Source of the DNA: Dendrobium chrysotoxum
Lineage: Eukaryota; Streptophyta; Magnoliopsida; Asparagales; Orchidaceae
DNA: 64,000 bases
NCBI GenBank assembly: GCA_019925795.1
Contig: CM034313.1
Span: forward strand, 82,677,663-82,741,662
Reading direction: 5' to 3'
Within the stretch, counting starts at the first letter, position 1. Every line of letters starts with the position of its first letter. Below are positions 12,401 through 26,473 of the stretch, piece after piece. Position numbers and translations under genes: made by a program. The notes below the pieces were generated by a model. That model saw nothing but the letters and a program-made list of their open reading frames with translations. It had not been told where the DNA came from and did not search any database.

Positions 12401-15400
12401 TCCATTGTATATTGTATATTGTCAACACGTCCAAGCGTTATTTATTAATTTATCACTCACTAGGTTTAGGGTTTAGGTAGAGGTAGAGACCTAAAAAGAT
12501 TTGGCTAAAAAATATTAGATTTGACCTTTCTTCATTAGATTTAAATGAGACTTTGACTCTTAACAGGACACAATGGAGAAAAAGGATTCAACTAGCCAAC
12601 CCCATGTAGTGGGATAAAGGTTTGATGTTATTGTTGTTATTGTTGTTGTGTAGGTTTAGAGTTTAGGATTTAGCTTTCCTTTTTGTAATACACTTAAAAA
12701 GACTTGTTTTGTTTCTTTTGTAACTCATCATGTCATTGAAAGCTACTCTTTGTTTTAAAAGGAACCTACCACAATCAATTGATTAAATGAGTATGATATT
12801 CAATTCTTGTATGATCAAATTGTTTATGAGAAATTATTCTAATATGTTGACTTTGCTATGACTATAAGAAAATATACAGTGAAATTACTGTTTTTTGCAA
12901 TGTTCCATAAAAATCAATATGTATTATAAATTCACATGTAGCATTAAAACAAAAATAACTAATGATTAGGAAAACATAACATCTTAACCACCTTGAAAAC
13001 TTGAGGTATAGTTTGTCAATATCATAAAACATACAATTATGTTAAAATTTATGATTTTTTTTTTCAAGGAGATGTGAACTCCCCACATTCAATCTTTAAA
13101 GAATTAAAGAAAACATATTGAGTGATGATTTATTACACAAAATATAACATACCCAACAAAATAGGGGTGACAACCTGGAGATTTAGACGCGACTGGCAGG
13201 TGCGACCATAAGCTATAAAAACAACACAAGGTCATGATGACTAGAGGTGGCTGTAAAAGGGAACTTCCTATTGATAATTCTATGATTGAAATAGAGACAA
13301 TATGCTGGGTTTGCGTACAAAGGGTTGGATCTCAGGGACTCAGGGTTGTTGTTGTTATGAGGAGTTGAAAACATGTTTGATTTTTTTGAAGATGATTATA
13401 TAAGGACTTGAGGTGAAAAATTTTCTAAACGATTTTAGTAAATCATGTGTTTAAATTAAGTTGGACTAAACTCAAATGATTGAACCAACTCAAATAGATT
13501 TGGGATTAAAATTTTTGCTTAATTAATTAATTATTATTTTTGGGTGGCAGTACGAATTGAATATTGCTTTCAAAAACATTAAAGAGTGGGGACATATCAA
13601 TATATATCTGTTAGATAGAAATATCCAAAAAAGGTCGGGTGGGCATGCACCTCCTTATGCCTCTCCAAATTTCCTTATGCCTCCCTAAATTTCCTTATGC
13701 TTACAACAACTTTAATGGTTGACAAAAGGAATCACCAACAAGGTTAATTACTTCCACCTCTATCTCGCAGCTGTTCCTTGCACCACATCTTCTCGCTCTT
13801 ATGCTGCAATCACTTGCATACCTTCCTCAGTACCAAGCCCACACCTTTGCAATGCAAGCTACAACCTTTGCATTATTTCCTGTAAACCACTTCCTGGGCA
13901 CAACTTCTCGCATAAGTCACCCACACATCCAGCTTCTCCCACACCCCATAAAGCAAATACCTTTCTTCTCTCTTTCATAACAGCACTTATTGCTCTCTTT
14001 TGCGAATGATAAACATCAACATAGGCATTGATTCGACCCTTTCATTATTTATTGTTGGTTTATTTTATTAAAATAATTCCCATTATGATTATTATAATTA
14101 TTTTAATACCCATGATTATCATTCATATTGTTCACATAAGCACTATGTTCCTCATTAGAATCCTTAGATTTGTCTTGATAAAGTAGTTGATAGGTGATAC
14201 CATGCGATAAATCAATTATAATCTACACCTTCACTATATTCCAGGCCACATACCAAGATCTTCATACCCATTCCACCACCAATCTCACCCAAACTTACCT
14301 TCCACCTTCAAACATCAAAGCCACCAGTCCATAGCTCCAACAACCCCACCATTATTATTAATCCCCTAACGCTCCCCCCTACCCCTCATGTCCTTATGTT
14401 ATAAAGTTGATCCTTATGAAGATTTTTATAATTACATGCTTCTTATTGATCATGAACTAGAACCTAAGTATAATTTTGAGTTATCAGTACTTGATTTTGC
14501 TACTAGACCTAAGCTTGAGTCTAGAATATTATTAGAGAGTAAGCCATAACATTTATCTGATGAAGTACCTAAGTTTAAGAATGTTGCTGAGCATGCGGTT
14601 GTGTTTTCCACATATTCTTTTGATATTAAAAACCATGCAAGATCTTCTCCAACTTCCTTTAATGCTTCTTGCTAGTTTAGTTAAGAATGCAAATGACTTG
14701 AGTCGAGCTTGAGCCACCCCAGCTTGAGCTTGTGCTTGACTAATTAATCAAGTTCGAACTTAAGCTCAATACTACAAATTCGAGTTAGCTCATAAGCTAG
14801 CTCATTTATTATGAAAAAGAAGATTATTTTGATTTAAGCAACCACCACCACCACCAACAGCAACAACAACATCAAGCTTTTATCCCACTATGTGGGGTCA
14901 ACTACATGAATCCTTTTGCTTCATTATGTCTTATTAAGAGTCAAATTTTCATTTAAATCTAATAAAAAAGGTAGTTTCTAATACTTTCTAACTAAGCCTT
15001 TTTAGGTCTACATCTATCTTTCTTAACATAGGCCCAATCTAATACAACTACTCTCCTAACTGGGTTATCGGAAGGCTGACGTTTTATATGACCAAACCAG
15101 TTAAGGCGACTCTCTCTAATCTTATCTACCACTAGAGCTACTCCATCCTTTTCACATATATACTTGCTTCACATTCTATCTCTAAGTATAAAGCCACTCA
15201 TCCACCTTAGCATCCTCATCTCTGCAACACTTAATTTTATACTTCTCTTTTAATGACCAACATTTTGCGCCATAAAGCACTACAGGTCTCACCACCATCT
15301 TATTGAATTTTTTCTGAAATTTGAGGGGTACTTTTCTATCGCACAATAGGCCCAACCCATTCCTCCACTTCCACCATTCAACTTGAATTCTACTAATAAT

Positions 15401-18400
15401 ATCCCTATCTAAATTTAGATTTATGCAACGGTTATAATAAAATGATAAAGAATGAGATTTTAGATGATAAATAATAAGAAATCACTTGAGCTAAGGAAGA
15501 TGTATAATATTTAAATATTTTTAATAACTTTATACTTAAACCACTTAATGTTAATATATTTTCAGTATATTTTATATTAATATTTTTTAGATGAGTAGAT
15601 TCATGAGTTGATGAATCAAAGTGAGGATTGGCTCAATCTTATTAGCTCATGGAGCTAGAGTCATGAGTCGAGCCTTAGTTAGCTCATGGGTTAGCTTGAC
15701 TTAGTTACACTCCTAGTTGCACTCACCACAACCTCAAGAGATGTCTGCTACATCAGATGATTGCACTTTGCTTTAGTCACAGCTACTGTAGATTGAGTTT
15801 GTGTTGCCATTGCCAAAATGAGTACCTATTCTGCTATGGGTCACATTGTTGGAAGTTTGCAGGCAACTAGTTCCCAAGCCTACATATTTATGCATTTTCT
15901 TTGGGCTTCTTTCTATTACAATTTCTTGTGTCCTGCATGGTCAGCTCTTCCATCAAATGATCCATCAGTGTCATTCCACCTTGCCGGTTTTGCTAGATTT
16001 TCATAGAAGAGTTTTTTGTGGTTCGAGGGAATTATTGTGTCATGAGTCAATAATTTTTAGATTACATTTAGTATATTTTAGAATTTATTTTAGCTTAGCC
16101 AAGAAATTTGGATTTATTTTTATTAAACTAGCATGAAATTGTATAATCATAGGTTTGAATTTGAATTATTTAAGATTATATTTGTTGATTTAATCTCAAA
16201 TTATTTGGTCATATCTTTGTAATTCTTTTTTTTTATGAACTTGATTCATAGCTTGTGTTTAAATCATGGATTTACGATTCATTATTTGATGAGTTAAATT
16301 ATTCTTGAGATCTATTTGAGTATTATATCTTGATCCAAGTTTTATACTTGGATCGCGGCAAGTTGTGTATGAGAAGTTCCTTTGTTTTCTCTTCGCTTAT
16401 CCCTCTTGTGCCATATCAAACATATGGATAACAATTTTGAGAATAAAATCATTAGAAGAAATATTGCACTTATAAAGTCTAGCTTGTGAATTACGAGGGG
16501 ATAGTTTTTTAAACATCATACATTAAAGGGGCTTTTGATGTGTACTACCCAAAATTTGTCCAATTACCTATCCCCCAGCCATATGTAATTATTAGTACTT
16601 TACTCTTTAAGATTCTCAATCGTTTCAGACATGCTATTGCTTTTCATAGTAATTAAGGATTCTTAGAATATAAAATTAACTTCAACTCCCTCCTTATCTA
16701 CTCTCATTCCAATGTAGTAAAAACTTACATAATAGGTCATATCTTAGTATTGTTTTTGAATTATCCCCAAATATCTATTATTAGTTTACTTTTAGACTTT
16801 ATTTTTTTTCCCACAGAATTATCTGCATTTTCAAAGTATGATAAGTGTGATTATTTAGTCTTAGCTTACAGTTTCTTCTATTATGAATGTAGATTCCAGA
16901 GTCATGTGAGGGACACTATGATTATTGGAATAAAAATGATGGTTAGCATGCTTCTTCCTTATCTTAAGTTGTGTGCCTGATTCTTTTTCTTCCCTTTTTG
17001 CCCTCATGTTTTCTCACATCCTATTCCCTCAACTTCTACAAGGCTTCCACTCTTCTTCTGCTTTCCCTATAAAACTCGAGTTTGATCAAGCTCAATTAAA
17101 AAATACCCTAAAATCTCAACTTTCATGAAATTTAGCAAAATTAATGTCATTTGTTCTACTCGTCAAATGGAGCAATTCGACATATAGAATTATATGTCGA
17201 ATTGAAAAGGATTGGAAGTTAGGGAATTAAATCCCATTTATTTTTTTTCCTAAGTTTAAAAATCTATTTACTGTTTATGAATACAGATTACTGTAGAAAG
17301 GGTAAATTATTTAGATAGATGGCTTACATGTATGAAATATGAGATTGGTAATAAGGTAATGTGTAATATATTTATTAATCTATTAGTTATGCCTATGCCC
17401 TAGCTGAATTTCATTTTCTTCAGCTCTCAGTTAGGAAGGATCGGATAGGAGCTGGGCAGGCCGAAGGGGTGCTAGAGCTGGCCGAAGGTGCGTTGCTGGA
17501 GTGGAAGAGAATCATGACCCTCTTGTAGCCGTGAGAGGGAAGTGATAAGGGAAGGTGTGAGTGTGTAGATTTGCTTGTGGAGTAGCCGGGGGAGGTAAGC
17601 TTTGGGAAGCTCGGGTAAGTTCTGATCGGTTGGAGTGGGGAGATAAGAGAGTGGGAAGGGAAAGAGAAAGGAAAAGAAATGGGAGTCTGGGAGTTGGTTC
17701 TTGTTGTTTAAGTAGGGAAGGAATTGATAGTAGGAATATGAGAAGTTAAGGAAAAATGGGGGGGAAGAAATAGAAGGGAGAGGAGGAAGAAAGAAATAGA
17801 GAAGGAGGTAAACATGCCCTATTGGCAATTTTTACTCACTTGTAGTTACTTTCGTTGAACATTAAATGATTTATATCAGGATGTTTGTGGTGCGAGGGGA
17901 ATTGGTATCTATAGTCATGCATGCGACGTGAAAATTAGAAGGTATGTTAGTTGGGAATTGATTTAATTGTATGAGTTGGATAGTAGATTATGCTAATTGT
18001 CAATTAATAAGTTGGGTCGGTATAGGTGCCTTACACGTGCAGGCGGATGTTAGGTGTCCTACTTGGTGAGTCCTCGCGTCAACCAGGTAGGATATGCAAA
18101 TTCATTAATACAGTAGGAGAGTCTAATTGTGAATAGTTTGTACACATGCACTTTAATTAGTTATGTGTGATATTTATTTGCACATATTTTAATCAACTTG
18201 AGCATGATATTGTGATGCTATAAATTCTGTTATACAAGTAACACATAGCTAGTTGTTGTAAGAAGAAAGAAAATAATAATGATTAAATAAGCCTGAGAAA
18301 AATGTCATATTAGGTGATAGGAGGGTGGGTTCCGTGCAACTGCGATGTGTAGTGGGACCTAGTAGAGGCAGTGTGACCATAGTAGGAGCCTACGAGTTAT

Positions 18401-21400
18401 GGAGCCTATGGTTTTAGGGTTAGTGCGATCTTAGGAGCCTATGGGCTGTAAATCTAGACCTAGACCTAGACATCTAGACATGAAATCTTTTGAGGATGAA
18501 AAAATAAAGTTATGAAATGAACAAGAATCTATAGTTATGATTACATGTTTTGATTGTATGATTTACAGATCTCATGCAAATGCAATTGGCTTAAATGGGT
18601 GCTATTGATATTATATGACATGTAATCGAATGTCTTATTCAAGTGAGCATAGCTTTTACATGCTGCATTATAGGTGATATATACCCTGTTATAGTTATTA
18701 TAGGTTTGGGTTGCTTATATATGCTTCTTACATGGACAGGTTGATTTATGTATTGATGCTCATGTTCATTAGTTATTTCTTACACTTAATTACTTTTTTA
18801 GAGTTGTATATTTTTATGGGCGTCATAGCTCACCGGATTATTATTCTAGTTATTTTTACATGAAATGGGAAGGATAATATTGAGCCAGAATAGTGTCAGT
18901 TTCAATTTTTATTTTATGTTTATTTTTGTCAATGTAAGAAAGTTCTGGATTGAAGCAAGTAGTTTGTTAATTGTTACATATTTTGGATTTCCTGTAGTTG
19001 CTCTATAGATGAAAATTTTAGAAATGAAATTTTAGACAGCTTTCGCCTATGATTGATATTTTCAGTTATGATATTTTTTATAATTGTTTTATATTTGGAT
19101 TATATGAATTGTATTGAAATGTGGTTTAGTATAATATAAATGATTTATCGTCTTCCCTTTGTTGCGTTCTGTGTTGACTGTTTGGAGCAGAGTTAGCATG
19201 AGGCGTGACAGCCCCACCCTATATTAATTGGCATTAAAACCCATAATCATTTCATGAATCATCTTTGATAATTCAACAAGATGTTGATTAATTTGTGATT
19301 AAGATTAATTTTAACTAATTTATGAAGCTATTAATGTTATGTGCTTATAGTTTCTATTTTTGTGCCATCCACCACCATAATGGATGCATTCTCTTCTTAA
19401 GATACTTAATAGCTTATAGTTAATCTTCCAAACCTTAACATTGTCATGATTTGGTATGGAGGCTCATATTAATGAGATGAGAATAGACGGTCTGACAAAT
19501 ATTTAAAATTTTTTTCTCTAACATTATTGATATCAAATTATTTTCAAATTACTGAAAAATCCACTAAAATTATAAATTTACTTCAAAATATATCTATTGA
19601 AAATAAATACCTCTCTTATAGCATCACTTTTATGGCATGTTTGCCTGGCTCCCTGCCCAATTTGCATTAGAATAAAGAATCAATTTCCTATCCTCATTTT
19701 TCTTGAATAATAACCCCTTTCCAGGAGTGTTCTTAAGATATCTCAAGATTTGATATACTGCCTCCATGTTTTCCTTCATAGGATTACTTATATATTGGCT
19801 TATCATACTCACAACAAACCCAATATCTGGACGGGTGTGAGAGAGGTATATAAGTTTTCCTAGATCCAGAGTTTCTGGTGTTTAAATCGGTAATATTTAG
19901 GTAAGAGGATGAGATCTCGCTATCCATGGATATGGTTGGGTTTCCTCGATTGAAAGAGAAGATGAATTTTGGGCAAGGGCTACCGATGCTTGAAGAGAGG
20001 CTATCAGCAGGATGATGGAGAGTTACCGCCTGTTGAGGGTTTGAAAGAAAGGGAGGAACGTTTGCCGTCGGCGCTTAGAGAAGGCTTAGGATTTTTCTAG
20101 TCTCTGATATCATGAAGAAATTGTTTAGAGAGAAATTCAAATTCTATTCTATTTCTTGGAATTATTACATATATATACATTCTAACATAATAAACAGAAA
20201 AAGGAAAGACATTTCATCTAATTAATTATAATAATCATATCCCAGGAATCTTCAACTGTAGCCCTCGGATTACTGCCCATGAATCTCCAACTGCAGCCCT
20301 CAGATTTTTGCCCACGGATCGCTGACGTGGCCTCCCCTTGGTTGCGTGATTCAACATATCTGAACATATAACATAAATTAATAATAATTTATATTAAATT
20401 TATAAATTTATATGTAAGCTAAATTTTTGTTAAATTTGAATTAAATTTAAAGATTGAATATGTTTAAAGTTAAAATTATATAAGATATCACTAATGTGTG
20501 AAGTCAATTTATTTTTTAATAAAAAATTTATATTAATACATGATTATTCTATCATTTAAATTTTATTTAAATAATTTTCATATTTATTACATCATCCGAT
20601 TCAACTCTGGTTTGACCCTGGTTGAACTATTGAACCCTGAACGCTCCTTCTTTCGGTTCCATGTCTAGTCCGATTTTCACCACCTTGTATATAACCCTTT
20701 TAAACTATGTCAAAGGTCTAATATTTTAACAAAAAATTATGAATAGCTTGACCAGGTAGCATGATTATTTCTTTAACTAATGCTAACAATATGATCCAAG
20801 TAAAAAAACGTGTGAAAGATAGTTTTGCTGCATTGTATTACAAAAAGATCAACCACAACATTGCATTAAAACATAGGCAGAAGTCTCTGGCTCCATATTT
20901 TTTTTTGTTTTTTGGAGTTTTAAATCAAGAAGCAAATCTTTTTAGTTTGTGGATTTTTTTTTATGTGAACCTTGAAAACTATCAAAATATTTTGTTTGGT
21001 CTAAAGAGAGGGTTACATAATGTCACATCCTAAGATCTAAGTGGAAGAACATCTTTTTTATTCTCTTTTTTTTTACAATATTCATTCATTTATTAACCAT
21101 ATCAATACGGACATTCAGAGCAGATTAATTGCATTAAATAAAATCAATAAAATACGAAAAACATAATTCACATTACTACTATTAATAATTATAGTATACA
21201 ACCAAATTACAAAAAGATATATACAATAGTCATACTGGCTATAAAAATACACAAATCAAAAGCTGCAACAATAATTATACTAACATCAGTACACAGCCTT
21301 AAGCTGAAGGCTCCTTACCTGAAATCATTTAAAACTACATAATGAGCATGAAAACCCAACAAGTAATCAAAACTCTATTACTATTTTCAATAAAAGATAA

Positions 21401-24400
21401 CAGAGTCAATATATATATTAGTCAATATCAATCATCACTTAATATGAGCAATAAAAATATCAAAAATCAATAATAAAACAATATGATCAGTAAAGCTAAA
21501 AGAGATCTATCAACTATCAAACTATAAAAAAATTAATAAAGAAGACTATCGCCCAGTGAATCATATCAGTGTGCTATGCTATGTTGTATCAATATAAATG
21601 TCATAATGAGATATAAGTCTGTCAATCAATTTAATGTACTATCAATCAATTTAATTTACTATCAGGTAAATATCATCATGAGTATAATTATGAAAAATAA
21701 GGCATGACTTTTAGCTTTAATGTGGTGTTTTCAACATCTTTACCCTAACTGTTTCTTAGTTGGTCATCAATCATATTAATTATCACTTATTCAATTAATC
21801 AATTATCATTACAGGTGACTTTCAATAATCATTAAAAGTTGTCACCCTCTGCCTGTCGTTGTAATTCAGTCAATCGATTACATGTTACAACTAGGTTTAC
21901 ACCACTAATCTCTTTTTTTTAAGAAAAACCTGTCGGCCCACCCTCCTGCGCAGATTATTATATTTTAAGAATCAACCCGTATTCATTATAGTGTTAACAG
22001 TCAGCATTTCTTGCTTACATGCAAATATTATCTTTTCTATACAATGTAAGTCAATATCATGTATAAAATGTAGAAATGTATAAATATATGGAAATCTATC
22101 AAATTTGTACACTATGCATTTACATCAAAAAATCATTCCTTTTAATTTAATCGGTGAAAATTTAATATGTTACAATCAAAATGTTCATATTGACGAGATC
22201 TATCACACACAAAAAGTTATGCGGTGAAAGTTTTACCAATATAAAATTATTCTCTTTTTTCGGTAACAAAAATACAATTTGATCAGAAAAATATCAAAAA
22301 CACAAAATTTTTAAAAGATAGGGTAATTGTTTTTTACATTGAGACGAGCAACTATCCCAGAAGGACCGAGTGGCGAAAGTCGCAGGACGACCTCGAAAAC
22401 TAAAATTTCTTTTTCTCTCTCCTCTCTTTCTCTCTTAAAATCTCTAATCCATATCTCTATTAGCCGAATATGAATAGGAAAGGGTGTTTTTAAAAAATCT
22501 GATAGTGAATATAGATAGTTATAATATAATAATAATGTAATATTAGTATAATTATTTAATTTAATTTATTTTCAATATAAAATTCATATAAATCTATTTG
22601 GAGCTTAAAAAATTATAGAAAAAATATCCATAAATAATTCATTTTATTTAAAAAATATTGGTGAAATCGGTTTGTAAAACGAATATCTCACGGTCCCAAA
22701 ATCTTCACTTGTATCGACAACTGTCAATTTCTTAAGAGTTTTTACCAGTGTCTAAAAATTACGAAAAAATTCTTGTAATTAAAATACTACAATATAAATG
22801 CTATGGCGAATATGGTTTTCAAATTTGGCTTATAATAACTCCTAAAAAAATTATTTGTTTAGATCAAAAATATAGGCTATTGCACATAACACCCGCTACA
22901 GAGATGAGCTGCCAACATGGAATATTTCAAAAATAAAGCATTGACTAGGAGGAAGATAATGAATTTTTTTTCCCATGTACTTTGAATGCGTCCAGCTCCA
23001 GTTACCATGTTTCACAATTTGCATGCTGGTATTATGAAGTCTTTTTAGTAATTGAGTACAAATCAAAACAACTTTTAGCATTTTTATTACATCTGTTGTT
23101 TCTACAGGTGCCCAAGACATTCGCTTGACGGAGATTTGTGACTTTGTTTTGCCCTTCTTTCTTAAAAAACACACCCAGGCTTTGTCTCTCTTCGTTATTG
23201 ATGACATGATGGAAAGATTCTATATATTTATTTTACCTAGCATTTAGTTTTGTGCGGCTTTCCCTATTGAATAAATGGAGTATAGATTACTATAAACTGT
23301 GAATTTCTGAAATTACTAGCACTATGGAGCTCTTCCATTTCCCTTTTCCTTGTTTTGATTGCTAAAGAATGATGTATATTCACCAGGCTCAAGGTGGGGC
23401 TGATGTTTCTGGAGTCTTGGCAGTGATGACTTTGGGCATGTAAGAACTTCTCTAACAAAATGTTTACATCCCATTCATTTTAGTTTATTCCCTGGATTGC
23501 CTCGCATGACAGGTTCTTTGCAGCTGTGGCCAAAACTGCTTTCAAGGGTGATAGTCAACAGAGCTTACATCATTTCTGGTATGCTTATTTACCCATGACT
23601 TGAAATTTACAAAACAACAAGCCTATCTCAACCTGTCCTCCCCAGCCACCGAAAGATGCAAAATGCTCTAGTTTAAGCGATACTTTACAGATTTTATTAT
23701 TTAAAATTGCACATTTTCAGGGTATCATGAAGTTTGAACCTTTACGGATTATAAGATTGTTGAAATAGTTGCATATTCTATTTTGTGCCATAGCACCCAG
23801 CATTTATTATACTTTATTTTTCATATATTTTTTAATTATGATCTATGTTCTTGTATACTTTGCAGTTTACCATAGTTCATCATCATCATTAGCCTTATCC
23901 CATCAGTTGGGGTTAGCTTCATGAATCTGCATACTTCATTGATCAGATTGAGTGTCATATGAGGGGTTTAACTCTTTTTTAAACTTCTTTTTTTGTCACA
24001 ACTTCTTACCATGTTACTTGTGGGTTATTTCTTTTCACATTAATTTTGTCCACTCTCTTTTTTGGTTCATCCTCCACTCCTTTTTTTACATGCTCATATC
24101 ACTTAATTTTATTTCCACTATTTTATCTTCAAATTTGTTCTATTCTCACAATTTCTCTAATATAATTATTACTCACATGATCCTTCCTAGTTTTACCTTG
24201 CATTCATCCTAACCTTCTCATTTTTGCCACACATACCTAAGATTGTATACAAATCAAATTTTGTCTGTTTGACATTCTTTTAATGCATAAAAATCCCAAG
24301 GTACTTATTAATATAGACCGCCTAGTTTTAACTCAATATTATACGTCATCTATGTCTCTAATTTTCATTTAATGGATTCAAGATGGTTAAATCTAACATA

Positions 24401-26427
24401 TCTAGACATCGTTTGATTTTCAAAGAGTTTGGGACTAAATTTTTAATTCATATTTTCCATCTATATTCCACTCAACTAAAATATTTTTTTTCTCTGTCGT
24501 TTTACATTTACGTTAAAAGATTTTTCAACTATCAAAACTTTTTTATTTTTTAAAAAATTTCTTCATTATTCTAATTTTTTTAATTTACTTCTAAAGGGTC
24601 TCAGCTAACAAAGCTATAACTTCTGAAAATATCATTCAACAAGCTAGCCGGCTGAATATATTTGGGATTGTCAATGTTTAGAAGTAGTTCATCTCGTGTA
24701 TTACCTTTTATTATAGTCTTTTATGTTTATTTTTTTAATGTTTTTCTTGCATTATCAAGTTATCATTATACTAATCAAATATTTTTGCATCTTACATAGC
24801 CATTATTCTTAATATATTGATAGACATGAATTGTGAATATCCAACTTTGACGTAATACCTCTTCAAAACAGTTGCAATTCTTTTCAATTGAGTTTCTTTG
24901 GCTTCATATGTCGTAGCCATCATTCGCAACACCTGACTATAGGTTTCTAGGAAGGCTTTTAATCTACTTCTGTTGATGGCCCCTCAAACTCAAGGGTTGA
25001 GGCAAAGATGGAAGTTGGATCACAGAAAATGATACTTTGCAATCTTTTCACCCTTGGTTAAAACTTGGTTTATTCAATTGTGTGATCATTGTTACAGTAA
25101 TGCATTACTTTGGAGTACATCTATAATTTGGTTTTAGGAAGAAGAAAACTGAGTCATCCTACGGTAAAGATGATGCATTGCAAGAATTGAATGCTTCAGA
25201 TATTTTTTTACTTCTTTTTAACTTTTTGGATATTTCTTTATTTTCCAGGGAAATGGTTGCTTATATTGCAAACACCTTGATCTTCATCTTGAGGTACACT
25301 TGAAGCATATTTCATCCAATGCCCATTTCTTGGCTCAGTGGCTCTTATTGTATTTAGCGCAGTTCAGTTTTACTTTATGATGTTTATACTTTTGCATGTG
25401 AGCTCCAATTTTGTATAATTTCTTTTTTAAGGTATATTTTGTTATCCAATTAACGTAAATAATTCTTTTACTTTTTAAAGGGAACTATTAGAAGCTACAT
25501 ATGCGATGATAATCTCCTCAACTATTGGGATTATATATAATAGAGGATAGGACAAAGTATTGTATTCAAGTTGCATTTCAAAGTATATTTTATTTTCCCC
25601 TCAGACTGAAAATATGCAAGATCTTTTACAATAATTATGAATAAAATAAATATGGCTAAGGGTTGTATGATGTGCATGGAGGTTAGCTGCTTCGAATTCC
25701 CAACATGGATTATTGATCTATGTTGACCATGAACCCTACTAACCTAACTCCTCATAACCGCTCACAGCACTCAGGCACACTTAAGGACCCAGCCGAAGAA
25801 CTCCCTGGAAATGATCTCATGCACGCTCATGCTCTCACTCTCACGACCCCTCCTCTCTCGTCTACCTCTCTATTGTGTGACCCTAGTCGAAGACGCATGC
25901 AAGTATCAGGCTCACCCCTCCCTCGATCTCCCTGTGCTGCACGCAGGAGCCAAATCTCCCACTCCCTCTCTATTCGTTCTCACTACTCTTCCGCACGCAA
26001 GAAAGCCTGCGACTTCGCCCTCATGAGCGCGAACAACCCCACAATCCGCTCTCTAGCCCTCACACGACCAGACCCACCTGCGTCGACCGTCGACCATCCC
26101 TACCAAGGCCTCACGCACCCAGCTCGTGCCCTCTCTGTTCATTCGCACGACCCAACATGCAGGACCCATCGCACGACCTGCTCGACCTCCTGCACCCTTT
26201 CAACCCAGCCAATCCTTCTCTCCTGTTTGACACGACGCACTCGAGCAATTGCCAATCATCACCCAAGCTGACGTTGGCGTCCCTAATCACATTCTTCCTC
26301 TTCCTATTGTCCACCAACCTTAGCCAAGTCCTACCATTGGCAATCCTACAACCACAGGTGAACCTAACTGCTGGTCATCTATAGCCGAAGCCCTCTCACT
26401 AGCCCAACTCTCTCTCTCTCTCTAACA

Positions 26428-26473
<46 letters not shown>

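Larger units (their letters stand above)
3636..23386 (+). other. 19,751-bp intron of the antiporter gene
   Basis: Bounded by donor gtaag after exon b and acceptor caccag before exon c, with matching codon phase 0. Most of it is assigned to mobile elements: a chromovirus, an hAT relic, RTE fragments, family B copies and a copia relic. The sequence at 3636-4020 is plain AT-rich intron with nothing recognisable. Confidence 0.88.

Noticed and set aside
25720..26271. 183-codon frame as a gene
   Set aside because: Several frames are open in this C-rich block, with no domain, no signal and Ser/Pro/His-biased composition. Treated as anonymous repeat.
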